Origin: Pseudomonadota bacterium
GTDB taxonomy: Bacteria; Pseudomonadota; Gammaproteobacteria; Pseudomonadales; Pseudomonadaceae
Direction: 5' to 3'
Length of the DNA stretch: 39,504 bases
Assembly: GCA_023388335.1 (NCBI GenBank)
Contig: JAEWGL010000115.1
Coordinates: 1 to 39,504 of the forward strand
The position numbers were made by a program, and so were the translations under genes. Under the pieces are notes generated by a model. It was not told the DNA's origin. It made no database searches and saw nothing but the letters and a program-made list of their open reading frames with translations. Below, one piece after another: positions 31,980 to 39,504 of the stretch (positions are counted from its first letter, which is position 1; each line of letters begins with the position of its first letter).

Positions 31980-32975
31980 TCAGCGACCGGGATGCAGTCC
32001 CTGCCACCAAGTACAGAATTCGTCCAGCGCCGACCACAGGCTGACTCGCGGGCGATAATCCAACTGCTGGCGCGCGCGCGTGATGTCGAGGGTGAAGTCC
32101 TTGCTCATCACTTGCATCCCCAGGCGCGACAGCGTCGGCTGTGGACGTCCAGGCCAGAGCAGGCAGGCCGCTTCGTTGAGCGCGGCCACGCTGTAGGCCA
32201 GCCCGTAGGAGCGGTAGCGGGTGACTTGCGGCAGGTGCATCTGGCGCATCACGTAATTGACCACGTCCCACAACGGCAAGGGCTGGCCGTTGCTGATGTT
32301 GTAGGCCTGGCCGAGGGCCTGGTCGTCGGCGAAAAGCGCATTGAGCAGTGCATCGTTGAGGTTGTGCACGCTGGTGAAGTCGACCTTGTTCAAGCCGTTG
32401 CCGATGATCGCCAGACGGCGCTTTTGCTGCATCTGCATCAAGCGCGGAAAGATGCTCGAATCGCCCGCGCCCGTGACGAAGCGCGGGCGCAGGGCCAGCA
32501 CTTCAAGACCGAACTCCTGGGCGCCAAAGACTTTCTGCTCGGCCAGGTATTTGGTAGCGCCATAGTGGTCGTGAAAACGCCGCGGCACCTGCTCTTCGCG
32601 GACAGCCACACGCGAGCGGCCATCGAAATAGATCGATGGTGACGACAGGTGCACCAGGCGGCGCACCTGTTGCTTGAGGCAGGCTTCGACGATGTTCTCG
32701 GTCACCACCACGTTGCCTTGGTAGAAGTCCTGGTAACGCCCCCAGGTGCCCACCGCGCCGGCGCAGTGCACCACAGCCTCGACACCGTGGCACAGGCGAC
32801 GGGCCAGTTCCGCGTCGCCCAGGTCACCCTGCATGAACTGCGCCCCGCGGCGCACCAGGTGCTCGACGCCTTCGGCACGTCGGCCATTGACCCGTACCTC
32901 CAGGCCCTGCTCCAGGGCGAAACGCGCAAAGCGCCCGCCAATGAAGCCGCTTGCGCCGGTGACCAGAATTCGCAT
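31980..32975 (-). CDS. NAD-dependent epimerase/dehydratase (extended SDR)
   Basis: 331 residues. Rossmann nucleotide-binding motif GASGFIGGRFA at residues 7-17 and catalytic Tyr-x3-Lys in HYGATKYLAEQ (around 139-149) preceded by SSPSIYFDG. It resembles the 3-beta-hydroxysteroid dehydrogenase-like extended short-chain dehydrogenases; no sugar-specific motif is visible, so a lipid or polyketide-type hydroxyl or keto substrate is also possible. AAGGCGGAG precedes the ATG at 32975. Same strand as the coiled-coil gene downstream, but with a 103-nt gap, so an operon is uncertain. Confidence 0.85.
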   Translation of the reverse strand: MRILVTGASGFIGGRFARFALEQGLEVRVNGRRAEGVEHLVRRGAQFMQGDLGDAELARRLCHGVEAVVHCAGAVGTWGRYQDFYQGNVVVTENIVEACLKQQVRRLVHLSSPSIYFDGRSRVAVREEQVPRRFHDHYGATKYLAEQKVFGAQEFGLEVLALRPRFVTGAGDSSIFPRLMQMQQKRRLAIIGNGLNKVDFTSVHNLNDALLNALFADDQALGQAYNISNGQPLPLWDVVNYVMRQMHLPQVTRYRSYGLAYSVAALNEAACLLWPGRPQPTLSRLGMQVMSKDFTLDITRARQQLDYRPRVSLWSALDEFCTWWQGLHPGR

Positions 32976-33024
32976 GAAAGACTCCGCCTTGCCAGATTTC
33001 AGATGCCATTGACGCTGCCCGTGC

Positions 33025-33915
33025 CTAGAAGGGCACCAGCCACTGTGTCGCAGTGTGGCGCAGGTGCTCGGTCAGTTGGCCAAGCAGGTGCCCGCCAGAG
33101 CGCCAATGATGCCAGTACAAGGGCACATCGATGGGAGTATCGGCATGCACTTCGATCAAGCGGCCGCTGGCCAGTTGCTCAGGCACCTGCAACTCAGGCA
33201 TCAGGCCCCAGCCCATGCCCGCCTCGATCATGCGCATGAAACCCTCCGATGAAGGACACAGGTGGTGCAGGAAGCCATCCTCGATCCCTAGCGAGGCCAG
33301 GTACCGGTGCTGCAGGAAGTCGTCCGGCCCGTAGACCAATGCAGGCGCACGTGGCAGGCGGCGAACGTCGACACCCTGGGGGAAATAGCGCTGCATGAAC
33401 GCCGGGCTGGCCAGCGCCCGGTAGCGCATGGCCCCCAGCGGCAGGCTGCGCGCCCCGGCCACCGGCCGTTCGCTACCACACAGGCAAGCCGCCACCTCGC
33501 CCGCACGCATGCGCCGCAAGCCCACCTCCTGATCCTCGACCACCAGGTCCAGCAGCACCTGTTGGCCCGTGCAGAACGGCGCGATCGCAGCCGCCCACCA
33601 GGTGGCCAGGGTGTCGGCGTTGAGGGCGATGCGCAGACGTTCGGGCATGCCGCCCTCATCAAGCGCCGGTACCTGGCGCTGCAGGTCGCGTTCGAGCAGG
33701 CGCACCTGCTGCACATGGTTGAGCAACTGACGACCGACATCGGTCGGGCTCGGCGGCGTGGCGCGCACCAGTACCGGTTGACCGACGCGGGCTTCGAGCA
33801 GCTTGATGCGCTGAGACACGGCTGACTGCGACAGCCCTAGCACCTGGGCGGCGCGCTCGAAACCGCCCTGCTCGATCACCGCCGCAAGGGCGGCGAGCAA
33901 CTTGTAGTCAAACAT
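33025..33915 (-). CDS. argP: LysR-type regulator ArgP/IciA
   Basis: Lysine/arginine-responsive activator of the divergent exporter. 296 residues. N-terminal HTH with FERAAQVLGLSQSAVSQRIKLLE (about 19-41), the ArgP/LysG subfamily pattern, and LysR co-inducer domain from about 90. The C-terminus HLRHTATQWLVPF agrees with the ArgP family. The start at 33915 is the family start. The divergent neighbour is a LysE/ArgO exporter, the canonical ArgP target, which raises confidence. Confidence 0.88.
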   Translation of the reverse strand: MFDYKLLAALAAVIEQGGFERAAQVLGLSQSAVSQRIKLLEARVGQPVLVRATPPSPTDVGRQLLNHVQQVRLLERDLQRQVPALDEGGMPERLRIALNADTLATWWAAAIAPFCTGQQVLLDLVVEDQEVGLRRMRAGEVAACLCGSERPVAGARSLPLGAMRYRALASPAFMQRYFPQGVDVRRLPRAPALVYGPDDFLQHRYLASLGIEDGFLHHLCPSSEGFMRMIEAGMGWGLMPELQVPEQLASGRLIEVHADTPIDVPLYWHHWRSGGHLLGQLTEHLRHTATQWLVPF

Positions 33916-33960
33916 CAGTTTCGCTAATGCCTGATCAGCTTTATTGGTTTTTCTTATACT
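33916..33960 (+). promoter_or_regulatory. argO promoter region
   Basis: TATACT lies at 33955-33960 in TTTTTCTTATACTGC, with no good -35 17 bp upstream (consistent with activator dependence). A TGATCA inverted-repeat core near 33931 is a candidate ArgP half-site. The transcript would have about 75 nt before the argO start. Confidence 0.4.
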
Positions 33961-34041
33961 GCACCGAGCCCCACAATGACCAGCATCTTCTCAAGCATGC
34001 AGCGCGGGCGGTTTCGTCGGCGCCTGGTGGAGCGTCTCCCT

Positions 34042-34641
34042 ATGTGGCAAAGCTATTTGAACGGCCTGTTGGTGGCCTTGGGTCTGATCATGGCCATCGG
34101 CACCCAGAATGCGTTCGTCCTCGCGCAAAGCCTGCGCCGTGAACATCACCTGCCAGTGGCGGCCCTGTGCGTGCTGTGCGATGCCTTGTTGGTGGCTGCC
34201 GGAGTGTTCGGTCTGGCGACGGTGCTGGCGCACAATCCCTTGTTGCTGACGCTGGCGCGCTGGGGTGGCGCGCTGTTCCTGCTCTGGTATGGCAGCCTGG
34301 CGCTGCGCCGAGCGTTCGCCAAACAGAGCCTTGAGCAATCTCAAGGCCAAGGCCTGCGCTCGCGCCGTGCGGTACTGCTCAGCGCCCTGGCGGTGACGCT
34401 GCTCAACCCTCACGTCTACCTCGACACGGTGCTCCTGATCGGCTCGCTCGGCGCCCAGCAAAGCGTGCCTGGGGCCTATGTGGCCGGCGCCGCCAGCGCC
34501 TCGCTGATGTGGTTCTTCACCCTCGCCCTGGGCGCAGCCTGGCTGGCGCCGTGGTTGGCGCGTCCGAATACCTGGCGCCTGCTCGACCTGATGGTGGCAG
34601 TCATGATGTTCGCCGTCGCGGCCCAACTGATCCTGAGCTGA
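34042..34641 (+). CDS. argO: LysE/ArgO-family amino-acid exporter
   Basis: Inner-membrane exporter of basic amino acids, 199 residues, about six hydrophobic segments. Start ATG 34042 (MWQSYLNGLLVALGLIMAIG) with GGAGCG about 9 nt upstream; a frame to 33976 gives an Arg-rich pre-sequence and is rejected. The LysE signature GTQNAFVLAQSLRREHH is near residues 20-36, and ALAVTLLNPHVYLDTVL carries the second conserved NP motif. It is divergent from argP. Arginine versus lysine specificity cannot be told. Confidence 0.88.
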   Translation: MWQSYLNGLLVALGLIMAIGTQNAFVLAQSLRREHHLPVAALCVLCDALLVAAGVFGLATVLAHNPLLLTLARWGGALFLLWYGSLALRRAFAKQSLEQSQGQGLRSRRAVLLSALAVTLLNPHVYLDTVLLIGSLGAQQSVPGAYVAGAASASLMWFFTLALGAAWLAPWLARPNTWRLLDLMVAVMMFAVAAQLILS

Positions 34642-34650
34642 TTTCGATCG

Positions 34651-34771
34651 CAAGCCGCAAGCCGCAAACTACAAGCTACAAGCTACAAGCTACAAGCTAC
34701 AAGCTACAAGCTACAAGCTACAAGATGAGCAGTCGACGGCAAACCGCTTGAAGCTTGCGGCTTGGAGCTTG
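34651..34771. repeat. Heptamer-repeat giant hairpin, copy 3
   Basis: The left arm (34651-34724) has ten consecutive heptamers (CAAGCCG twice, CAAACTA, then CAAGCTA seven times) plus CAAG. After a 21-bp loop the right arm (34746-34771) has three full GCTTGNN units plus GCTTG. The arms are unequal, suggesting recent expansion of the left arm. It separates argO from the sodB promoter. Confidence 0.9.
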
Positions 34772-34808
34772 TCCTTATAGTTGTTGCGTGGTTAAGCGCC
34801 GGGGCCGG

Positions 34809-34817
34809 TGCTATGAT
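34809..34817 (+). promoter_or_regulatory. sodB promoter, extended -10
   Basis: TGCTATGAT has the extended -10 TGn followed by TATGAT (34812-34817). No clear -35. About 100 nt upstream of the sodB ATG. No convincing Fur box was seen here. Confidence 0.5.
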
Positions 34818-34917
34818 CCAGCCCTTGCGTCGCAAAGAGTACAAACTCGCCGACGTACACCGGCCGCCCGTGATCGGCCTTGCGCAAACCGCAACAGACC
34901 TGATTAGGAGATTCACC

Positions 34918-35514
34918 ATGGCTTTTGAATTGCCGCCGCTGCCATACGCCCACGATGCCCTGCAGCCGCACATCTCCAAGGAAACCCTGGAGTATCACCA
35001 CGACAAGCACCACAACACCTATGTCGTGAACCTGAACAACCTGGTGCCAGGTACCGAATTCGAAGGCAAGACCCTGGAAGAGATCGTCAAGACCTCTTCG
35101 GGCGGCATCTTCAACAACGCCGCGCAAGTCTGGAACCACACCTTCTACTGGAACTGCCTGGCTCCGAACGCCGGTGGCGAGCCGACCGGCTCCCTGGCCG
35201 AAGCCATCAACGCAGCCTTCGGCTCGTTCGACAAGTTCAAGGAAGAGTTCACCAAGATTTCGGTTGGCACCTTTGGCTCCGGCTGGGGCTGGCTGGTCAA
35301 GAAGTCCGACGGTTCCCTGGCCTTGGCCAGCACCATTGGGGCCGGCAACCCGCTGACCAACGGCGATACCCCGCTGCTGACCTGCGACGTCTGGGAACAC
35401 GCCTACTACATCGACTACCGCAACCTGCGTCCAAAGTATGTCGAGGCATTCTGGAACCTGGTCAACTGGAAGTTCGTTGCCGAGCAGTTTGAAGGCACCC
35501 CCTTCAAGGCCTGA
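34918..35514 (+). CDS. sodB: Iron superoxide dismutase
   Basis: Converts superoxide to hydrogen peroxide and oxygen in the cytoplasm. 198 residues, start ATG 34918 with TAGGAG about 7 nt upstream. All four metal ligands are present: H27, H74, D157 and H161 (DVWEHAYYIDY). Gln70 in AAQVWNH marks the iron-type enzyme rather than Mn-SOD. Neighbours argP-argO upstream and bifA downstream match the P. aeruginosa order (PA4363-4367 as remembered). A strong terminator follows. Confidence 0.97.
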   Translation: MAFELPPLPYAHDALQPHISKETLEYHHDKHHNTYVVNLNNLVPGTEFEGKTLEEIVKTSSGGIFNNAAQVWNHTFYWNCLAPNAGGEPTGSLAEAINAAFGSFDKFKEEFTKISVGTFGSGWGWLVKKSDGSLALASTIGAGNPLTNGDTPLLTCDVWEHAYYIDYRNLRPKYVEAFWNLVNWKFVAEQFEGTPFKA

Positions 35515-35538
35515 TCCAGGCTTGTGCTACGCACGATG

Positions 35539-35566
35539 AAAAAACCCGGCCTGGCCGGGTTTTTTT
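35539..35566 (+). terminator. Rho-independent terminator of sodB
   Basis: AAAAAACCCGGCC-T-GGCCGGG then TTTTTTT. GC stem with long A and T tracts, so probably bidirectional. Confidence 0.92.
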
Positions 35567-35805
35567 CGTCTGCAAGAGGGCTCGGCGCGCTTGCCCCGAG
35601 ACAATAGCGCGCTACCATCAAAGCGTGGCGAAGGAGTGATGCAGCGCACTCAAGTCGCATCGACGCGCTAGCAATACAGCGTGCGTACAGCGCCGCGCCT
35701 TGCCTGCCAGAGGCGCCTGTGCAGCCTCGTCGGTGGGAACGGCCAATAGTGTACTGCCAGGCTTGATGGCAAGATGACGCTAGTGCATGGATTAAGGAAT
35801 CCCCA

Positions 35806-37857
35806 TTGAAGCTGGAATTCAGGCACAGCTTAGCGGTTAAGTTACTCAGGGTCGTGCTGCTCTCGGCGCTGGCGGTAGGCGTTGTGCTCAGCTGTGCGCA
35901 GATCGTCTACAACGCCTACAAGACTCGCCAGGCCGTAGCCACTGATGCCCAGCGTATCCTCGACATGTTCCGCGATCCCTCCACCCAGGCGGTGTACAGC
36001 CTCGACCGCGAGATGGGCATGCAGGTCATGGAAGGGCTGTTTCAGGATAAATCGGTGCGCATGGCCTCCATCGGCCATCCCAACGAAACCATGCTGGCGG
36101 AGAAATCCCGCCCACGCCAGGACACTCCCACGCGCTGGCTCACCGACCTGATCCTGGGCCAGGACCGCACCTTCAGCATCCAGCTGGTGGGCCGTGGCCC
36201 GTACAGCGAATATTACGGCGACCTGAGCATCACCCTCGACAGTGCCGCCTATGGCGAAGGATTTCTCATCAATGCGGTGATCATCTTCATCGCCGGTGTG
36301 TTGCGCGCACTGGCCATGGGCCTGGTGCTGTACCTGGTCTATCACTGGCTGCTGACCAAACCGCTGTCCAAGATCATTGAGCACCTCACGCAGATCAACC
36401 CCGACCGTCCCAGCCAGCATCAGATCCCCTTGCTCAAAGGCCACGAGAAAAACGAACTGGGCCTTTGGGTCAACACCGCCAACCAGCTACTGGCTTCGAT
36501 CGAGCGCAACACCCACTTGCGCCACGAGGCAGAAAACAGCCTGCAACGCATGGGCCAGTACGATTTCCTTACCGGCCTGCCGAATCGCCAACAGCTGCAG
36601 CAGCAACTGAACAACATCCTGATCGATGCCGCGCGCCTGCAGCGTCGGGTAGCCGTGCTCTGTGTCGGCCTGGACGATTTCAAAGGCATCAACGAGCAGT
36701 TCAGCTACCAGACCGGCGACCAGTTATTGCTGGCCCTGGCCGATCGGCTGCGGGCACACAGGAGCCGGCTGGGTGCCTTGGCGCGCCTGGGCGGGGACCA
36801 GTTCGCCCTGGTCCAGGCGGATATCGAGCATCCCTACGAGGCCGCCGAACTGGCCCAGAGCATCCTCGACGACCTCGAGGCCCCCTTTGCCCTCGACGCG
36901 CAGGAAATCCGCCTGCGCGCCACCATCGGCATCACCCTGTTCCCTGAAGACGGCGACAGCACCGAGAAGCTGCTGCAGAAAGCCGAACAGACCATGACCC
37001 TGGCCAAGGCACGCTCGCGCAACCGCTACCAGTTCTACATCGCCAGCGTCGACAGCGAGATGCGCCGGCGCCGCGAACTGGAAAAGGACCTGCGCGAAGC
37101 CTTGCCGCGCAACGAGCTGTACCTGGTATACCAGCCGCAGATCAGTTACCGCGACCACCGCGTGGTCGGGGTCGAGGCGCTGCTGCGCTGGCAACACCCG
37201 GTGCTGGGGATGGTCCCGCCGGACCAGTTCATCCCACTGGCCGAGCAGAACGGCAGCATCATTGCCATTGGCGAGTGGGTCCTGGACCAGGCTTGTCGCC
37301 AACTGCGCGAATGGCACGACCTGGGCTTCGCCGAGCTGCGCATGGCGGTGAACCTGTCTACCGTGCAACTGCACCACAACGAACTGCCGCGGGTGGTCAA
37401 CAACCTGATGCAGATCTACCGCCTGCCGCCACGCAGCCTGGAGCTGGAGGTGACCGAGACGGGCCTGATGGAAGACATCAGCACCGCCGCCCAGCACCTG
37501 CTCAGCCTGCGCCGTTGCGGGGCGATGATCGCCATCGACGATTTCGGGACGGGCTATTCATCGCTCAGCTACCTCAAGTCGCTGCCGCTGGACAAGATCA
37601 AGATCGACAAGAGCTTCGTCCAGGACCTGTTCGACGACGACGACGACGCCACCATCGTGCGAGCGATCATCCAACTGGGCAAGAGCCTGGGCATGCAGGT
37701 CATTGCCGAGGGCGTGGAAACCACCGAGCAGGAGCGCTACATCATTGCCCAGGGCTGCCACGAGGGTCAGGGCTACCACTACAGCAAGCCGCTGTCGGCG
37801 CGTGAACTGACCGCCTTTCTCAGGCATGCGCAACGCAACCAGGTGTCTGCGCTGTAA
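35806..37857 (+). CDS. bifA: c-di-GMP phosphodiesterase BifA (degenerate GGDEF-EAL)
   Basis: Inner-membrane phosphodiesterase that lowers c-di-GMP and promotes motility and biofilm dispersal. 683 residues from an unusual TTG start at 35806 (AAGGA 8 nt upstream). TM helix 1 about residues 12-34, periplasmic domain 36-150, TM2 about 155-181, HAMP 183-235, GGDEF domain 250-415 with the degenerate GGDQF at 329-333, EAL domain from about 430 with intact GVEALL (E457) and DDFGTGYSSL, and IDKSFVQDL. GGDQF is the motif of P. aeruginosa BifA, and the sodB/bifA/icmP neighbourhood agrees. Diguanylate cyclase activity is unlikely because the catalytic Glu is Gln. Confidence 0.93.
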   Translation: MKLEFRHSLAVKLLRVVLLSALAVGVVLSCAQIVYNAYKTRQAVATDAQRILDMFRDPSTQAVYSLDREMGMQVMEGLFQDKSVRMASIGHPNETMLAEKSRPRQDTPTRWLTDLILGQDRTFSIQLVGRGPYSEYYGDLSITLDSAAYGEGFLINAVIIFIAGVLRALAMGLVLYLVYHWLLTKPLSKIIEHLTQINPDRPSQHQIPLLKGHEKNELGLWVNTANQLLASIERNTHLRHEAENSLQRMGQYDFLTGLPNRQQLQQQLNNILIDAARLQRRVAVLCVGLDDFKGINEQFSYQTGDQLLLALADRLRAHRSRLGALARLGGDQFALVQADIEHPYEAAELAQSILDDLEAPFALDAQEIRLRATIGITLFPEDGDSTEKLLQKAEQTMTLAKARSRNRYQFYIASVDSEMRRRRELEKDLREALPRNELYLVYQPQISYRDHRVVGVEALLRWQHPVLGMVPPDQFIPLAEQNGSIIAIGEWVLDQACRQLREWHDLGFAELRMAVNLSTVQLHHNELPRVVNNLMQIYRLPPRSLELEVTETGLMEDISTAAQHLLSLRRCGAMIAIDDFGTGYSSLSYLKSLPLDKIKIDKSFVQDLFDDDDDATIVRAIIQLGKSLGMQVIAEGVETTEQERYIIAQGCHEGQGYHYSKPLSARELTAFLRHAQRNQVSAL

Positions 37858-37929
37858 CCCTTGCCATCCCTGGCACTGCACCGTGAACGGGCATTTCAAC
37901 AAATTCGCGCCCGGCCCTTTACACCAAAT

Positions 37930-37948
37930 GCAAATCCTTCGCATTATG
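37930..37948 (+). promoter_or_regulatory. Possible Fur box upstream of icmP
   Basis: GCAAATCCTTCGCATTATG agrees with the 19-bp Fur consensus at 11 of 19 positions, including an intact CATTAT half. It lies about 60 nt upstream of the icmP start. Motif match only. Confidence 0.35.
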
Positions 37949-38005
37949 TCGCGGTTTCGCGTGCCTTTGGCACACCTGTCCAACCACACGACGCAGGAAC
38001 TCACA

Positions 38006-39343
38006 ATGATTCGAATGCCTCTGGCCTCCGCCAGTCTGCTGGCCATCGCCATCTCCCTCGCTGGTTGCGGCGACGGCAAGGACGAGAAGGCTGTCGCCCC
38101 GCAAGCCCAGGCGCCTGCAGCGGCCAGCACCACCGCTGCGGCACCGGGGGCTGTCGACGAGGCCGCCGCCCAGGCCGTGGTCAAGCACTACGCTCAGATG
38201 GTCCATGCCGTGTACAGTGACTCGCTGAGTACCGCCAAGACCCTGCAGGGCGCCATCGATGCCTTCCTCGCCACGCCGAACGACGAAACCCTGAAGGCCG
38301 CCAAGGATGCCTGGGCCGCCTCGCGCGTACCGTACCTGCAGAGCGAGGCGTTCCGCTTCGGCAACACCATCATCGACGACTGGGAAGGTCAGGTGAACGC
38401 CTGGCCGCTGGACGAAGGCCTGATCGACTATGTCGACAGCAGCTACGAGCACGCCCTGGGCAACCCGGCCGCCAGCGCCAACATCATTGCCAACACCGAG
38501 ATCCAGGTTGGCGAGGACAAGATCGACGTCAAGGACATCACCCCCGAGAAGCTGGCCAGCCTCAACGAGCTGGGCGGTTCGGAGGCCAACGTCGCCACTG
38601 GCTACCACGCCATCGAATTCCTGCTGTGGGGCCAGGACCTCAATGGCACCGGCCCAGGCGCGGGCAACCGTCCCGCCTCCGACTACCTGGAAGGCCAGGG
38701 CGCCACTGGCGGACACAACGACCGTCGCCGCGCCTACCTCAAGGCGGTCACCGATCTGCTGGTCAAGGACCTCGAGGAGATGGTCGGCAACTGGGCGCCG
38801 AACGTCGCCGACAACTACCGCGCCAAGCTTGAAGCCGAGCCTGCGACCGATGGCCTGCGCAAGATGCTGTTCGGCATGGGCAGCCTGTCGCTGGGCGAAC
38901 TGGCGGGCGAACGCATGAAGGTCTCGCTGGAAGCCAACTCGCCGGAAGACGAGCATGACTGCTTCAGCGACAACACCCACTACTCGCACTTCTACGACGC
39001 CAAGGGCATCCGCAACGTCTACCTGGGCGAGTACACCCGTCCTGACGGCACCAAGCTGACCGGCGCCAGCCTGTCGTCGCTGGTGGCCAAGGTCGATCCG
39101 GCCGCCGACGCTACCCTCAAGGCCGACCTGGAAGCCACCGAAGCCAAGATCCAGGTGATCGTCGACCACGCTCTCAAGGGCGAGCACTACGATCAGCTGA
39201 TCGCCGCCGACAATGCGGCCGGCAACCAGATCGTCCGTGACGCCATCGCCTCGCTGGTCAAGCAGACCGGCGCGATCGAACAGGCCGCGGGCAAGCTGGG
39301 CATCACCAACCTCAATCCTGATACCGCCGATCACGAGTTCTGA
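38006..39343 (+). CDS. icmP: Imelysin-family lipoprotein (IcmP, iron-regulated)
   Basis: 445 residues from ATG 38006, AGGA 8 nt upstream. Signal peptide with lipobox SLAGC (Cys21), then an Ala/Pro-rich linker (about 31-50), then the imelysin (peptidase M75-like) domain with the metal-binding GYHAIEFLLWGQDL (GxHxxE) around residue 200. P. aeruginosa IcmP was described as an insulin-cleaving outer-membrane metalloproteinase; later imelysins look more like iron-uptake accessory proteins. Position next to bifA matches PA4370. Iron control by Fur is inference from 37930-37948. Confidence 0.9.
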   Translation: MIRMPLASASLLAIAISLAGCGDGKDEKAVAPQAQAPAAASTTAAAPGAVDEAAAQAVVKHYAQMVHAVYSDSLSTAKTLQGAIDAFLATPNDETLKAAKDAWAASRVPYLQSEAFRFGNTIIDDWEGQVNAWPLDEGLIDYVDSSYEHALGNPAASANIIANTEIQVGEDKIDVKDITPEKLASLNELGGSEANVATGYHAIEFLLWGQDLNGTGPGAGNRPASDYLEGQGATGGHNDRRRAYLKAVTDLLVKDLEEMVGNWAPNVADNYRAKLEAEPATDGLRKMLFGMGSLSLGELAGERMKVSLEANSPEDEHDCFSDNTHYSHFYDAKGIRNVYLGEYTRPDGTKLTGASLSSLVAKVDPAADATLKADLEATEAKIQVIVDHALKGEHYDQLIAADNAAGNQIVRDAIASLVKQTGAIEQAAGKLGITNLNPDTADHEF

Positions 39344-39402
39344 TCAGCGCTTGGGTCACAGCGGCGGCCTTCGGGTTAATGCCAGTCAGTTAAGCCAAAT
39401 TG

Positions 39403-39425
39403 GGGCCGCCTTGCGGCCCTTCGCG
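39403..39425 (+). terminator. Hairpin after icmP, weak terminator
   Basis: GGGCCGC-CTT-GCGGCCC (39403-39419) followed by TTCGC. Little T tract, so weak, and it runs into a REP element. Confidence 0.4.
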
Positions 39426-39504
39426 GGCAAGCCCGCTCCCACAGAGTTTGAGCACTTCTTGAAGTTGGCGCTGTACTTGTGGGAGCCCGCCCAGCCCGCT
39501 GGGC
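39419..39504. repeat. REP element and third module at the window end
   Basis: CTTCGCGGGCAAGCCCGC at 39419-39444 and, 35 bp on, GGGAGCCCGCCCAGCCCGC at 39480-39504, which is the reverse of the third module in the 22621-23185 array. The window ends inside it; no gene from 39344 on. Confidence 0.78.

Noticed and set aside
34651..34771. CRISPR array
   Set aside because: The 7-bp units have no spacers and face an inverted array; no cas genes.

Overview
The window looks like a chromosomal segment of a Pseudomonas from the P. putida group. The evidence is high GC with GC-rich third positions, REP elements of the P. putida type (GGGAGCGGGCTTGCCCGC), an MvaT-family silencer (TurA type) beside purU, and hallmark pseudomonad genes (pcaR, pcaK, bifA, xenB, icmP, olsBA). 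It is core and near-core chromosome. I see no prophage, transposase, integrase, CRISPR array, tRNA or rRNA. Organism and locus comparisons come from memory of the families; no search was run.

Layout. (1) 1-4248, all on the minus strand: beta-ketoadipate (protocatechuate) branch genes pcaR, pcaK, catI and catJ (cut by the window edge). Each of three promoter regions (before pcaR, pcaK and catI) carries a PcaR-like operator around GTTCGATAATCGCAC. (2) 4249-5334: an RNA-rich gap with a candidate terminator-ended sRNA, a run of five consecutive hairpins in a long leader before a 66-residue protein gene, and an unlisted 46-residue CxC...CxxC protein. (3) 5335-10579: a Pit phosphate transporter, a YjgR/HerA-type ATPase and a dCache_1AA chemoreceptor (McpG-like). 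(4) 10844-13717: a tightly overlapping glycosyltransferase / DUF2334 deacetylase-like / flippase-like membrane protein operon of unknown product. (5) 13873-19523: purU, turA, sbcB, a single-domain PilZ protein, a small lipoprotein and pyruvate kinase. (6) 19776-27961: an orphan 2Fe-2S flavin reductase, class I fumarase, three tandem REP units, a DJ-1/PfpI protein, yceI plus a phospholipase-D-type cardiolipin synthase, the ornithine-lipid operon olsBA, and acpH. (7) 28110-30664: an ArsR-MFS-xenB operon with inverted-repeat operators. (8) 31031-39343: a coiled-coil membrane protein, an epimerase, divergent argP/argO, sodB, bifA and the imelysin-family lipoprotein icmP.

Themes. The pca genes take up and degrade aromatic acids. 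Envelope lipid functions recur (glycosyltransferase operon, ClsB-like, OlsBA, AcpH). c-di-GMP functions are PilZ and BifA. Oxidative, electrophile and iron stress functions are SodB, XenB with its ArsR regulator, DJ-1 and IcmP. Intergenic space is dominated by three repeat families: P. putida REPs, a second CCCTCACCCCAGCCCTCTCCC-type palindrome, and a heptamer-repeat giant hairpin present three times.
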